Source of the DNA: Bolinopsis microptera
Lineage: Eukaryota > Ctenophora > Tentaculata > Lobata > Bolinopsidae
Assembly: GCF_026151205.1 (NCBI RefSeq)
Contig: NC_087079.1
Span: 9,168,635-9,228,634, forward strand
Direction of reading: 5' to 3'
DNA length: 60,000 bases
Positions 25,801-35,910 of the stretch are shown here, one piece after another. The first letter of the stretch is position 1. Every line of letters starts with the position of its first letter. The notes below the pieces were generated by a model. That model ran no database searches. It was not told the origin of the DNA and saw only the letters and a list, made by a program, of their open reading frames with translations. A program made the position numbers and the translations under genes.

Positions 25801-28800
25801 TAACTTCCTTCAATAAAGCAAGTTCTTTCCATAATGATTCAAATAGACGAGTCTCATTCATGTAGTGACTCACTTGCCGATTTGGAAGATAATTGTAAGG
25901 TAGTTATCTTTATAGAACATTTTAACATTTTGTGGTACAGTAAACTGACTTCGATGTCATCACAGTAAGTAATTGGCATTCTTCCCATTACTGAACAATT
26001 AGCTTAGTCCAAGGGTCCTTGCAATAAATAACATGCTTTTACACAAACGTTAGCAATAGTATTATGCAAAGATGATCAAACATTACTTCCAAGTTCTTGA
26101 GCGTGTTACCAAACGCTTTAACATAATAATGACTATTTTTGACCAGTCAATAACAAATTCTAGGTTAAGCTTGTTGTCTACATATAACTTATCTGATAAT
26201 TCATAAAATCAAGAATTAAAGTTTCTTGAAGCACCCTTTCAGTGAACAAGATAAAAGAAAAATAGGACCAAATTAGCAACACGGTACACTTATTTTCTTC
26301 GGACTTCATGACAAAGTCAAGTCAAAGAACATTGTCTGGTCTATTATTCAATAAATATCCCAGTACTTATTCCAAAGCAGTGACCACAGTCATAGAGCAG
26401 CCTTATAGTCCTCGAAGGATGGCTACCTCTGGCAAAGGACGAATACGTGGAGAATACAGCAGAGTACAAATTGAGAATATGTAATACGGTAAACGTTTCT
26501 AATATTGTTCTTTCAATCCACAACTGTTACCTGGTGATGAAGTGCTACTCCCTCTAGTGCTTGTGGAACTAAGTAGAGAAGATGACGAAGGTGATGAAGA
26601 TGGACTGCTCGGTGTTGTTGAGCTCGATGATGAAATTGAAGAAGTTGAAGAAGAATTAGTTTTTCCAACTGGGGATGTTAAGCTTAATGTCGATGATGTT
26701 ATCTCTGTCGAAGAAGTCACCGAGGTTGGAGTCGATGATGTTGAGCTTAATGTCGATGATGTTATCTCCGTAGAAGAAGTCACCGAGGTTGGATTCGATG
26801 ACGAAACTGATGATGTTTGCGTACTAGACGTACTGTCTTCAAGCGATGAAGATGATGAACTTGCTGTCGTTGATGTTATTTCTGTAGTTGGTGTCACTGT
26901 ACTTGAAGTAGATGAAGTTGACGAAGAAGAACTTTCTTCTACGAGTAGTGATGTTGAACTGGTACTCGACGATGAAGTAGATAAAGAACCTGTGTGCCAG
27001 AATGTAATTATGTTAATGAATCACATCAATAAATCAGGGCATTATCTGATGTGCTTCGGAAGACAAAATAATGTATTATATGGGACACAGCTATTTCTAC
27101 ATTTCTAATTGGCACATACAAATATTATTACGAATTAATAACGGAGTCAACTAAAACTAAAAGGCGGAAAATATACAAAAACACATTAACAGAAGATCGA
27201 TGAAATTGATCTATTGATCCACAGGCAAAACTTTTACCTGGTGATGAAGTACTACTCCCTCTAGTGCTTGTAGAACTAAGTAGAGAAGATGACGAAGGTG
27301 ATGGAGACGGACTGCTTGGTGATGTTGAGCTCGATGATGAAGAAGAAGACGTTGAAGAAGAATAAGTTGTTTCAACTGGAGAAGATGTCGATGATGTTAT
27401 CTCTGTCGAAGAAGTCACCGATGTTGGAGTCGATGAAATGGTTGGAGTTGATGACGTTGATGAAGAAGGACTCGTAATCGACGATGAAGTAGAAGAAGAA
27501 CCTAAGGGCCAAAAGTTTATGATATAAATAAAACTTCTTAATTAAATCATGACATCAGCGCACTGTCTGATTGGAATAGATCAACACAAAATTATAACAA
27601 ATCGATAAGTCCAGATTCTAGGCTTCAGCAATCTTAAAACGTAGGACTAGGAGTAATCTACGACCACTAACAGTTAAATATTTTCAAGAATCGGGGCTGC
27701 AATAACTACAAATAGACATTGAAGAACTGCTTAAATTTGATGACGTTGATGAAGAAGAACTTTCTTCAACAGGTAGTGATGTTGAACTTATAGTCGACGA
27801 TGAACTAGAAGAAGAACCTACGGGCCAAAATGTAATGCTGTTAATGAATTAAATCAATAAATAAACACATTTTCTGATGAGCTTCGGCGGGTGCCGGGTA
27901 TGAATGATGTATTAAGTGTGACAAACAAAATACACACGCGTGGTAGAAAATAATAACAAATCAAGACATTGATAAGATTCCAGGCTTCACAAATCGTAAA
28001 GATTAGGTCTAGCATTAAACTAAAACAACTGTCAGTTGAAACTTAACGAGAATTTGGGCTGCAATAATTACAGATTCGAAGAGATATTGATGAAGATGAG
28101 AAGGTGAGAAATATAACATACACAGAAGGGTGATGACATTGATCTGTTTATCCACAACTTTTACCTTGAGATGAAGTACTGCTCCCTTCGGAGCTTGATG
28201 ATGGGGATGATGTTGAGCTTATTGTTGGGCCTATTGTTGATGATGTCTTCTCCGTCGAAGAGGTTATTGTGCTTGAACTCGATGGGGAAACTGATGAAGT
28301 TGACAATGAACTGCTTTCTTCAATGGAAGACGATGTTGAACTTATTGCTGACGATGTTTTTTCTGTAGATAGAGTTACAGTAGTTGAACTTGATGATGAA
28401 CTTGATGACGTCGACGAAGAACTGCTTCCCTCATCAGGTGATGATGAAGTACTAACTGTCGGTGAGCTACTTGAAGTAGATGGTGTTACTGTAGATGAAC
28501 TAGATGATGAACTTGACGAAGAACTTGATGATGAACTTGACGAAGAACTACTTCTTTCATCAGGAGAAGTTGATGAGCTTACTGTCGTTGAACTACTTGA
28601 AGTATTTGGTGTTACTGAAATTGAACTTGGCGATAAACTTGACGGAGGACTGCTTTCTTCATCGGGTGATGATGAAGTACTTACTGTAGTTGAACTTGAT
28701 GATAGACTTGATGACGTTAATGAAGAACTACTTCCTTCATCAGGTGAAGTTGATGAGCTTAATGTCGTTGAACTACTTGAAGTAGATGGTGTTACTGTAG

Positions 28801-31800
28801 TTGAACTAGACGATGAACTTGACAATGAACTTGACGATGAACTTGAAGAAGAACTGCTTCCCTCGTCAGGTGATGATGAAGTACTAACTGTCGGTGAGCT
28901 ACTTGAAGTAGATGATGTTACTGTAGATGAACTAGATGATGAACTTGACGATGAACTTGATGATGAACTTGACGAAGAACTACTTCTTTCATCAGGAGAA
29001 GTTGATGAGCTTACTGTCGTTGAACTACTTGAAGTATTTGGTGTTACTGAAGTTGAACTTGGCGATAAACTTGACGGAGAACTGCTTTCTTCATCGGGTG
29101 ATGATGAAGTACTTACTGGAGTTGAACTTGATGATGGACTTGATGACGTTAATGAAGAACTACTTCCTTCATCAGGTGAAGTTGATGAGCTTAATGTCGT
29201 TGAACTACTTGAAGTAGATGGTGTTACTGTAGTTGAACTAGACGATGAACTTGACAATGAACTTGACGATGAACTTGAAGAAGAACTACTTCCCTCATCA
29301 GGTGATGATGAAGTACTAACTGTCGGTGAGCTACTTGAAGTAGATGATGTTACTGTAGATGAACTAGATGATGAACTAGATGATGAACTTGAAGAAGAAC
29401 TTGAAGAAGAACTACTTCCTTCATCAGGAGAAGCTGATGAGCTTACTGTCGTTGAACTACTTGAAGTAGATGGTGTTACTGTAGTTGAACTTGACGATGA
29501 ACTTGATGATGAACTTGACGAAGAACTACTTCCCTCATCAGGAGAAGTTGATGAGCTTACTGTCGTTGAACTACTTGAAGTATATGGTGTTACGGAAGTT
29601 GAACTTGACGATGAGCTTGACGAAGAACTGTTTTCCTCATCGGGTGATGATGAAGTACTAACTGTAGTTGAACTTGATGATGGACTTGCTGACGTTAATG
29701 AAGAACTACTTCCTTCATCGAGGGAAGTTGATGAGCTTATTGTCGTTGAACTACTTGGGGTAGATGGGGTTATAGTAGTTGAACTTGATGACGAAGTAGA
29801 TGACTCTTCAGTTGCTGATGTAGAACTAATAGTCGACGATGAAGTGGATGTAGAACCTGTGGATCAAAATCTTATGAGAAGAATAAGGCTTGAACTATTA
29901 ATGTCTGTCTGTACTGGGTGTCACGGGGGAACGAAGACAGGGGGGTGTGAAATATTAGCAAGTCGTAAAAAAACAAACATAATCTCAGCACAGATCGGCA
30001 TATTACCTGAGATGTGATGAACATAAAGCAGACTATCTTACTGAAACGGTCCTAGGATCTCTCATATTATGTGAATGCCAAAAGGGAGCATATCATAACA
30101 ACATAAAGGGGTCAAATATCAGATACGATAGGGAAGATGAGATAGAGAAGAAAAATGATTGCGTGATGGATCAAACAATAGAAAAAGGAGGAATTAATGC
30201 AGCATAAATTATAATCGATAAAATCTATAACTGTTACCTTGTGTTGTTGAACTACTTATTTCAACCGGCGAAGATGATGAGCTAACAGTAGACGATGTCT
30301 TTTCAGTCGATTTTGTTTCTGTAGATGATCTGGACGATGTTGTCGACGATGATGACGATGAAGAGCTTCCCTCATCCAGTGGTGACGAAGAAGTTATTGT
30401 TGTTGAACTACTTGATGTAGATGGTGTTGTCGTCGAGGTCGATGAAGACACTGACGATTTCGACGAAGAACTGCTCCCTTCGTCGGGAGGAGATGATGAA
30501 CTTATCGTCGTTGTACTACTCGATGTTGTTGGTGTAACTGTAGATGAACTGGACGATGTTATCGACGATGATGACGATGAAGAGCTTCCCTCATCCGGTG
30601 GAAACGATGAACTTACTGTTGTTGAACTACTTGATGGAGATGATGTTGTCGTTGTTGAAGTTGATGAAGACGAAGAACCTATGGGTCAAAATACAATAAG
30701 GTTAATAACTAATTAAGCTTGAAAATTAAATATTAGCAGTCTTCATATCGGAATAATTGGAGATTTCTTTTAAAATGCCATGCGAAAGAAATTTTTGTTT
30801 CCATGATTGTTATACATTTTTTACTCCACTATATTGTAGGGATTTTACAAACAATTTTTTTTCAACGTTATGGTCCGTATGATGTCGGTGATGATAAGCT
30901 ATTTAAATGTATGTAGAAAAAGATGTTGAAAAGTATTGTCATGCAATTACATATTGTATCAGTAAACATTCCAGTGATTATAAACTTAACATTGACTATA
31001 ACTGCGATGACTTTGATTAGGACAACTATAATTAGCTTAAATCGTGCACCTGCAGTATAATTTTGAGAAATGAGGATTTTGTAATGCATCATTACGAACT
31101 TCCCAACAATGTGGTGAATTTCTAGAAATTGATCTGAATTTTACTGAATTCCTATTTTCATTCTCTCGCGACAACACTTTTAATTTTGTTGTAATTAGTC
31201 ATGTTCTCCTTTAATGATAGTAACAGCATGGTGTCTTACACAATACTTTATACATAGCTAGAAATGTCATTTTCCCACAAAGCCAATGGAAATTTAATAA
31301 GTCAAACAATTGCAGCATGCTTCATATTCTGTTTGTGTGTTAAAGTGTTTTGGGTGCAAGAAACGAGTGTCTAGCAAACATATTACCTTATGGTCCTAAT
31401 AATTACCAGTCAAACCAGCAGTTGGTCTTTTGTCCTCCTGACCCAAGATATTTTTTCTTCATATTTAAAAATTTTACAATGTTCCGAATGATTCATCGAG
31501 ACTTGGGAAATTGGTAGATCACCGACCGGCTATAAGCCGGTTATAAGCCGGCTATAAACCGGTTATAAGCCGGCTATAAACCGGCTTATAGCCGGCTACA
31601 ATTTTTATAGCCGGCTATAAGCCGGCTAATAGCCGGTTAGTAGCCGCTTACATTTGTTGTTGAGCGACGGCTATTAGCCGGTTATAAGCCGGCTATTAGC
31701 CGTTTAGGTATCGGCTATAAGAAATTCAGTGAATTCGGTTATAAGATATTAACTCGACTTCATCGTACTGAACGATAGTCAGGAGCCGGCTATAAGAAAT

Positions 31801-34800
31801 TCAGCGAAAACGGCTATTAGCCGGTTATAAGCCGGCTATTAGCCGTTTAAGGTATCGAAAGTGGTTATAAGCCGGCTATAAGCCGGCTATAAGATATTAA
31901 CTTAACTTCATCGTACTGAACTGAGTTAATATCTTATAACCGGCTTATAGCCGGCTTATAACCACTTTCGATACCTAAACGGCTAATAGCCGGCTTATAA
32001 CCGGCTAATAGCCGTTTTCACTGAATTTCTTATAGCCGGCTCCTGACTATCGTTCAGTACGATGTAGTTGAGTTAATATCTTATAACCGGCTTATAGCCG
32101 GCTTATAACCACTTTTAATACCAAAACAGCTAATAGCAGGCTTATAACCGGCTAATAGCCGTCGCTCAACAACAAATGTAAGCGGCTACTAACCGGCTAT
32201 AAGCCGGCTTATAGCCGGCTATAAAAATTGTAGCCGGCTATAAGCCGGCTTATAGCCGGTTAGTAGCCGGCTTATAGCCGGTCGGTGATCTACCAACTGG
32301 CCTCGAGACTTTAATTCTTTTTTCTCATTTCATAAGATTACCATAACGTATAATACGGTAAAAATATAATTTCTTGTAAGCTGCCGAAGTTGTAAGTTAC
32401 CCGTTTAATGTACCCACTTGATACGAATTTGGAAATTATAATGCCAGCAATCTTAGGACCGATAAGGTACAATACGTTATATGCCATGGACTCTGAAACC
32501 CCGCTTTAGCCACTTACCTGTATCAGCATGAGCAACGTAAACTTGCACGTGTTATCATTACAGCAGACAGCTACTTAGAGGTGTTCTCAAATCTAAATAG
32601 TCACATGTTTTGTCCATCGGTCGTTGTCAATGATTATTTAAAGTCGGTCATGATTTCTTCAAGTGCAGTATAAGAATTAAAAGTTTATGATACTGGTGTG
32701 ATCGTTTGTTTAAATCTGCTCTTTTTAACATCTGGCAATTTATGAAATGTTCGATACAAAATTCTTTATATGCTCGTTAAAACTACATTACTAATGTCAA
32801 ATGTAGTACATTAGACTAATGTAATACATTACACACAGAAGTTTGTGAGGAAAACCTAAAACTATGAAGAGCCAGTTTGTTTAAATTAGCAATACCGTAA
32901 GATATTGTCAATGAGACATCATTTTAGTATGCATACAAATCAGAAAAATAAACTCACTGAATTCAGAGCTTGTCTCATCTCCATCAAGAGTTGTGGTTGA
33001 AGTAGATGATCCTGCCGTCGTTGAAGACGAGGTTATACTACTAGATGATGAAGACGAACTTCCTCCAGACGAAGATGAGGAAGAACTCTCTTCACCGGAG
33101 GAACTGGTTGAGCTACTGGATGATGTAACTGAGCTGCTCGTCGTCTCTGATGATGAGACAGAACTTGTGGTCTGGCTGGTTGTGGTCTGGGAGGTTGATG
33201 GAGATGATTCTTCACCGACCGATGTTGTTGAGCTGCCCGAACTTGAGGTAACACTGCCCGAACTGGAGGTAGGACTCGTAGCAGAACTTGTTGAACTGAA
33301 TGGCGATGAAGTTGAAGATGAAGAACTTTCCGCTCCCTCCGAAGACGTCGATGAAGCTTCTGTCGTCGATAACGATGACGATGATTCTGTCGGTGACGAT
33401 GATGATGATGTCGGGCTACTAGTTACTGTTGAACTGAATGGCGATGAAGTTGAAGATGAAGAACTTTCCGCTCCCTCCGAAGACGTCGATGAAGCTTCTG
33501 TCGTCGATAACGATGACGATGATTCTGTCGGTGACGATGATGATGATGTCGGGCTACTAGTTACTGTTGAACTGCTACTGGAGGAACTGTCAGAGGAACT
33601 CTCTGCAGGCGTAACAGAAGTTGATGATGACGAGTGCACTGTTGAACTTGCCGATGATGAGGATAGTGAAGACGACGAGGAACTTGAAGAAGAAGAAGCC
33701 GATGATGATGGGTTACCTCGTTTCACTCTACTCTTAGGTCCAACTGAAAAAAAAGGTAATTATTTCGGTTATTACTAAATATTTAAAGATAGACCAGTAG
33801 TACATGGCAAAATTTATATCAGTAATTTGAAATCATTCCTGACCGGTAGAGTTCACCTGATAATAATATTTCTGAAAGTGATATGATGACGTTTGAAATC
33901 GACTCACCTAAACAAAGTTCATGTTTAATAGAACATGCTGGAAGCTCTTCAAATTTATAAATGAAACCTTCCGGACAATTTAAAACTTCTACTCCATACT
34001 CTGTTAGAAAGCACCCTCTCTCTGGATTAGATAATCCTAGTTTGCTTCTACTATAACCTGGAAAATTATCAATATTTGTTGTTCACTGATGGATTATTAT
34101 AGTTAAAAGTCACAAAACCAAAGTCCAGATGTTCAAGTATTTCTCATAGAAATAGCCCTAATAATTAACATCTAACTATTTATATCTTAAAGTTAAGTAT
34201 CAAGGTTTATAGTTAAGTAACAATTTATCATAAGTAAAGTAATCCTTATGTGTTTTGAAGCTCACCATTAGCTGATGGATGTCTACCCATAAGGGCAAGT
34301 CCACTTTCACATTCATAGCAGCTATCTTCTATTGAATGTGATTCAAAATGATACCTGAATTAATTTGTGTTAGCATCACTGTTCTGAAAGTCAATTTCTA
34401 CATTAAACAAATAAATGTATGTCAATTTTCAATTCGGTTTGGATTTTTCTTTTTTTTAAATGCTGATACCCAAGTTTATAAATTACCATGTTCCGTTGTC
34501 AATTGAATTCCGGAGACAAGAATCAAAGGTCAATTGACTGTAGTCTAATTTAATAAAATGTTGGCATCCCTCCGGGGTTGTCCCCGAGGAAAGGTCTCCG
34601 AGTGTCACTCGATACGCTAACTGAAATAGTTTATCAGGATGAAGGATAAAGAAAATTAAAATAATAAAAAGCTTTACAATTTGTTCCTTTTTGATCGAGT
34701 CCTGACTGAGTCTGTCAGTCACTGCTAAAATTGACAGACCCTAGCACTGAGCAAACTCTTGGCAGACAAAGTCTGTAGCAGAGTCTGAGAGAAAGCATGC

Positions 34801-35328
34801 AGCAGACCTGTTGTTTAACAGGTAGACAACAAGGCTGTTCACCGACTAACTTCATATTAAGTTCATAGACAGTGATATCGCAAATGTTAGGCGAAGAAAA
34901 GCTATGCTTTTTAGGTACTCAGTGTTTGCAATTTGTACCTTGAAAAAGGCCGCTATTCTATCATATCTGAACTTGGGGTTTAATAGAATGGCAGAATTTT
35001 TCTAGGAATCGTTAAAAAATCCCACGATATTTAACGAAACGAGGACATTCATTAAATTCAGAATTCATGGTGTGTATAATTAACCTTGATAAGAAATCCT
35101 AATGAGTATGCATGGTACTTGGGATTACCCTGGCCTGTAATTAAATTCCGCACAGAATACTAGCACACATTTGATTTAGACTTTCGATAATCGCATTTAT
35201 ATAGCTAAAGTAATCTAAATTAATATTATTATATCAGTGTTCATCATTTTTAAAAAATCTGTTTTTTAATAAATACTTAAATAAAAACTTACACTTAATA
35301 TGAAAAGTGTGCCTATGGCGTTTATCAT
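5277..35328 (-). CDS. Giant mucin-like, multi-Ig single-pass membrane receptor (37 coding exons)
   Basis: Exons in transcript order, from the start codon at 35328: 35328-35293, 34620-34487, 34354-34266, 34057-33908, 33743-32958, 30678-30238, 29856-28165, 27501-27238, 26989-26531, 25560-24217, 23253-23118, 22992-22838, 22660-22548, 22362-22164, 22014-21845, 21658-21535, 21309-21197, 21072-20707, 20575-20446, 20288-20110, 19973-19871, 19714-19623, 18874-18685, 17714-17531, 17371-17259, 16813-16649, 16341-16192, 15341-15205, 15031-14872, 14383-14205, 13828-13754, 13345-13121 (or from 13546), 12911-12818, 11941-11776, 11652-11426, 11222-11115, 10876-5277. All junctions are GT-AG with consistent phase, and the total is divisible by three (about 5,015 aa). 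The product has a signal peptide, Cys-rich head, Ser/Thr stalk, about 28-29 Ig domains, sushi-like and Cys-rich modules, a TM helix and a short tail. The expected role is cell-surface adhesion or recognition; no orthologue is claimed. The weakest junctions are the GTTTTT donor at 20706 and the acceptor of the 13.1 kb exon. Confidence 0.8.
13370..13520. repeat. 9-bp minisatellite (Ile-Thr-His coding potential) at an exon edge
   Basis: About 14-16 copies of GTGTAATAT; on the minus strand ATTACACAT reads Ile-Thr-His in the same frame as the adjoining Ig exon. Two in-phase acceptors are possible. The one after 13345 (ACACCACAG) leaves the repeat in the intron. The one after 13546 (AAATCACAG) would translate it. 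I cannot decide which is used. Confidence 0.75.
14384..14690. repeat. 51-bp intronic minisatellite carrying a 3' splice-site sequence
   Basis: Six units of 51 bp, nearly identical, start directly at the 3' splice site of the exon ending at 14383. On the minus strand each unit contains CCCCATTATTACAG (ATTACAG in the variants), the same sequence that forms the acceptor of this exon. The 51-bp period gives an open plus-strand frame by chance. Confidence 0.85.
17780..18358 (+). pseudogene. 3' fragment of a CR1/Jockey-group non-LTR retrotransposon
   Basis: An open frame of about 190 codons reads like the C-terminal end of a reverse-transcriptase ORF after the thumb: RSLLEYCCTCPLWDP, then LLEGVQRTFTDRICGL, YWERLSHLKLMSLQRRRER, then GPKLRNKVPDSIKA. 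The motif order matches CR1/Rex/Jockey-group ORF2 tails. The RT core and endonuclease are absent, as usual for 5'-truncated copies. It lies in the intron between the Ig exons at 18685 and 17714, in opposite orientation to the host gene. The undamaged frame suggests a fairly young insertion. Confidence 0.8.
18974..19018. repeat. Near-perfect intronic hairpin, 20-bp stem
   Basis: CCCCCACGTACAGCTACCTC and its reverse complement (one mismatch, a G-U pair in RNA) are separated by AATTA. Partial pairing continues outward (GCCTCTCCCCCAC against GTGGGAGGC). It lies in the intron between exons 18874-18685 and 19714-19623. The five-base loop is small for a microRNA precursor. A tiny foldback element is the likelier origin. 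Confidence 0.6.
24217..25560 (-). other. Ser-rich stalk exon 6 with a 111-bp coding minisatellite
   Basis: A phase 1-1 exon of 1,344 bases (447 codons), acceptor GCTCTTTAG, donor GTAAGT. The upstream half is a tandem array of about six 111-bp units (37 residues; each contains SVSSSTSTTTTPSTSG). The downstream half is non-periodic Ser/Thr and ends in an acidic segment DEETDGEGEDSEGNAF, which joins in phase to the first Ig exon at 23253. The array occupies about 24810-25480. Confidence 0.75.
26531..26989 (-). other. Ser-rich stalk exon 5
   Basis: A phase 1-1 exon of 459 bases (152 full codons), acceptor GGCACACAG, donor GTAACA. It contains two copies of a SNPTSVTSSTEITSSTLS-type unit and ends in STRGSSTSSPGN, like stalk exon 4. 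The intron to exon 6 (about 1 kb) is AT-rich with no other feature. Confidence 0.75.
27238..27501 (-). other. Ser-rich stalk exon 4
   Basis: A phase 1-1 exon of 264 bases (87 full codons), acceptor GGCCCTTAG, donor GTAAAA. It ends in a block reading STRGSSTSSPGK across the donor, nearly identical to the end of stalk exon 5, which indicates recent exon duplication. Confidence 0.75.
27725..27817 (-). pseudogene. Relic of a Ser-rich stalk exon
   Basis: The minus strand at 27817 has the same acceptor and opening as the functional stalk exons (GGCCCGTAG followed by GTTCTTCTTCTAGTTC) and stays Ser-rich for about 90 bases, but then runs into ordinary intron sequence with no good donor. It appears to be a truncated duplicate of a stalk exon, left between exons 3 and 4. 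Confidence 0.55.
28165..29856 (-). other. Ser-rich stalk exon 3, largest, higher-order repeated
   Basis: A phase 1-1 exon of 1,692 bases (563 codons), acceptor GATCCACAG, donor GTAAAA. It is almost entirely Ser/Thr with recurring SPDE(G/E/R)SSS blocks and VTPSTSSSS/VSTSSSPD spacers. Within it a higher-order unit of about 440 bp, containing four of these blocks, is duplicated (compare about 28430-28870 with 28870-29310). A long acidic ORF on the plus strand (28269-30017) mirrors it, because Ser codons TCA/TCT/AGT read antisense as Asp, Glu, Val and Leu codons. It has no independent support. Confidence 0.75.
30238..30678 (-). other. Ser-rich stalk exon 2
   Basis: A phase 1-1 exon of 441 bases with acceptor CCCATAG and donor GTAACA. 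It encodes about 146 residues with S/T runs broken by PPDEGSS/PLDEGSS blocks, the same vocabulary as stalk exon 3. The minus-strand frame is open throughout and joins in phase to both neighbours. Confidence 0.75.
31505..32302. mobile_element. Foldback MITE with long inverted arms, Mutator-like 9-bp TSD
   Basis: Inverted arms of about 390 bp read inward from 31505 and 32302, meeting near 31905. The ends share TTGGTAGATCACCGACCGGC. Inside the arms, CCGGCTATAAG/CCGGTTATAAG words recur in both orientations, so the arms are themselves built of small palindromes. The element is flanked by TCGAGACTT on both sides (31496-31504 and 32303-32311), an exact 9-bp target-site duplication. A 9-bp TSD with long terminal inverted repeats is characteristic of Mutator-like elements. 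No transposase is encoded, so it is non-autonomous. It lies in the intron between stalk exons 1 and 2. Confidence 0.85.
32958..33743 (-). other. Ser-rich stalk exon 1 with furin-like site RVKR
   Basis: The acceptor TTTCAG precedes the exon and the donor GTGAGT follows it (phase 1-1). The exon starts with VGPKSRVKRGNP, a furin-type R-X-K-R site directly before the Ser-rich tract, followed by about 250 residues that are mostly Ser/Thr with scattered Glu and Pro. A 138-bp segment is tandemly duplicated inside it (about 33294-33567). The region would be a heavily O-glycosylated, extended stalk. The long acidic ORF on the opposite strand is a composition artefact. Confidence 0.75.
33294..33567 (-). 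repeat. Two tandem 138-bp units within a Ser-rich exon
   Basis: Two nearly identical 138-bp units (46 codons each) lie head to tail in frame within stalk exon 1. The near identity indicates recent duplication, or homogenisation, of coding sequence. Copy number is likely to vary between alleles. Confidence 0.8.
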
Positions 35329-35351
35329 GACATTTGGTCGTCCAATTGGAT
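33908..35351 (-). other. N-terminal exons: signal peptide and eight-cysteine module
   Basis: The first coding exon (35351-35293) opens with an ATG at 35328-35326 and gives MINAIGTLFILS. The phase-0 join to 34620 adds LAYRVTLGDLSSG, making a plausible signal peptide interrupted by an intron. Exons 34620-34487, 34354-34266 and 34057-33908 then encode about 125 residues with eight cysteines (contexts EGC, DSC, SCYEC, RGC, NCPEG, ACS, LCL) and one N-glycosylation sequon (NGT). I do not recognise this module. The first exon is preceded by a TTTCAG acceptor, so at least one 5' non-coding exon exists. A GTAAGT donor at plus 35904-35909 is a candidate for its end. Confidence 0.7.
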
Positions 35352-35903
35352 CTGAAATAAAAGTTAATGTCAGAAATAATAAAGTTTAAAGTCTTATTCT
35401 TAACAACCAACAGTTACATTGATTTATCGCCTTTACACGAAAGCTAAACGTCATAATTTAAACCTCAATATAGATCACAGCCGTCCAAGGTGTAATTAGT
35501 CCGTAATGTCATATGGATGACTTAATGTTGTATTTATGTGTAAACTCAGAATAAGCGTGGAACATATAAATGCCTTGCGTGATGTATGCTCAGCATCCCG
35601 GCGTTTGGTAACTATCCCGGTCAAAAGATAATAAAGACCCTCGAAAAGATGTATGACTTGCAATTGGACTGTATGAAACAGTATAGAGCTCATGGACAGT
35701 ATTATAGAGCTCATGGATAATATACATGGTTTTAAATTTCCATCTCCGAAGCTTTCCGAAAATTAAAATGTTTGGCCAACCCTCGCAAACATAATACTTC
35801 CGAGCAAATATAGATTTTATATGAATAAAATTCAATTCATGTAACATAGAAAATATTCATAGTTCATGCAAATGCAATAAATTTAAATAATTAGTTTCAG
35901 TTC

Positions 35904-35909
35904 ACTTAC
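35904..35909 (-). promoter_or_regulatory. Candidate donor of the 5' non-coding exon of the Ig gene
   Basis: On the minus strand CGCAAT|GTAAGTGAACTG is a consensus 5' splice site about 550 bases upstream of the acceptor of the first coding exon. It could end a leader exon, with the promoter further right. No TATA box or initiator is convincingly placed. Confidence 0.3.
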
Positions 35910-35910
35910 A

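Noticed and set aside
28269-30017. Long acidic plus-strand ORF (582 codons) rich in Asp, Glu, Leu and Val
   Set aside because: It is the antisense of the Ser-rich stalk exon 3. Ser codons TCA/TCT/AGT read in reverse give these residues, and the minus-strand frame has the splice sites and phase consistency.
31505-32302. CRISPR-like array of short palindromes
   Set aside because: The repeats have no regular spacers, lie in a eukaryotic intron, and are explained by a foldback element with a 9-bp TSD.
32993-33778. Plus-strand acidic ORF of 261 codons
   Set aside because: Antisense shadow of stalk exon 1.
35590-35847. Several 60-120 codon ORFs between 35.4 and 44.5 kb on both strands
   Set aside because: They have no domain resemblance, no codon bias against the AT background, and no splice or conservation clues; they are consistent with chance.
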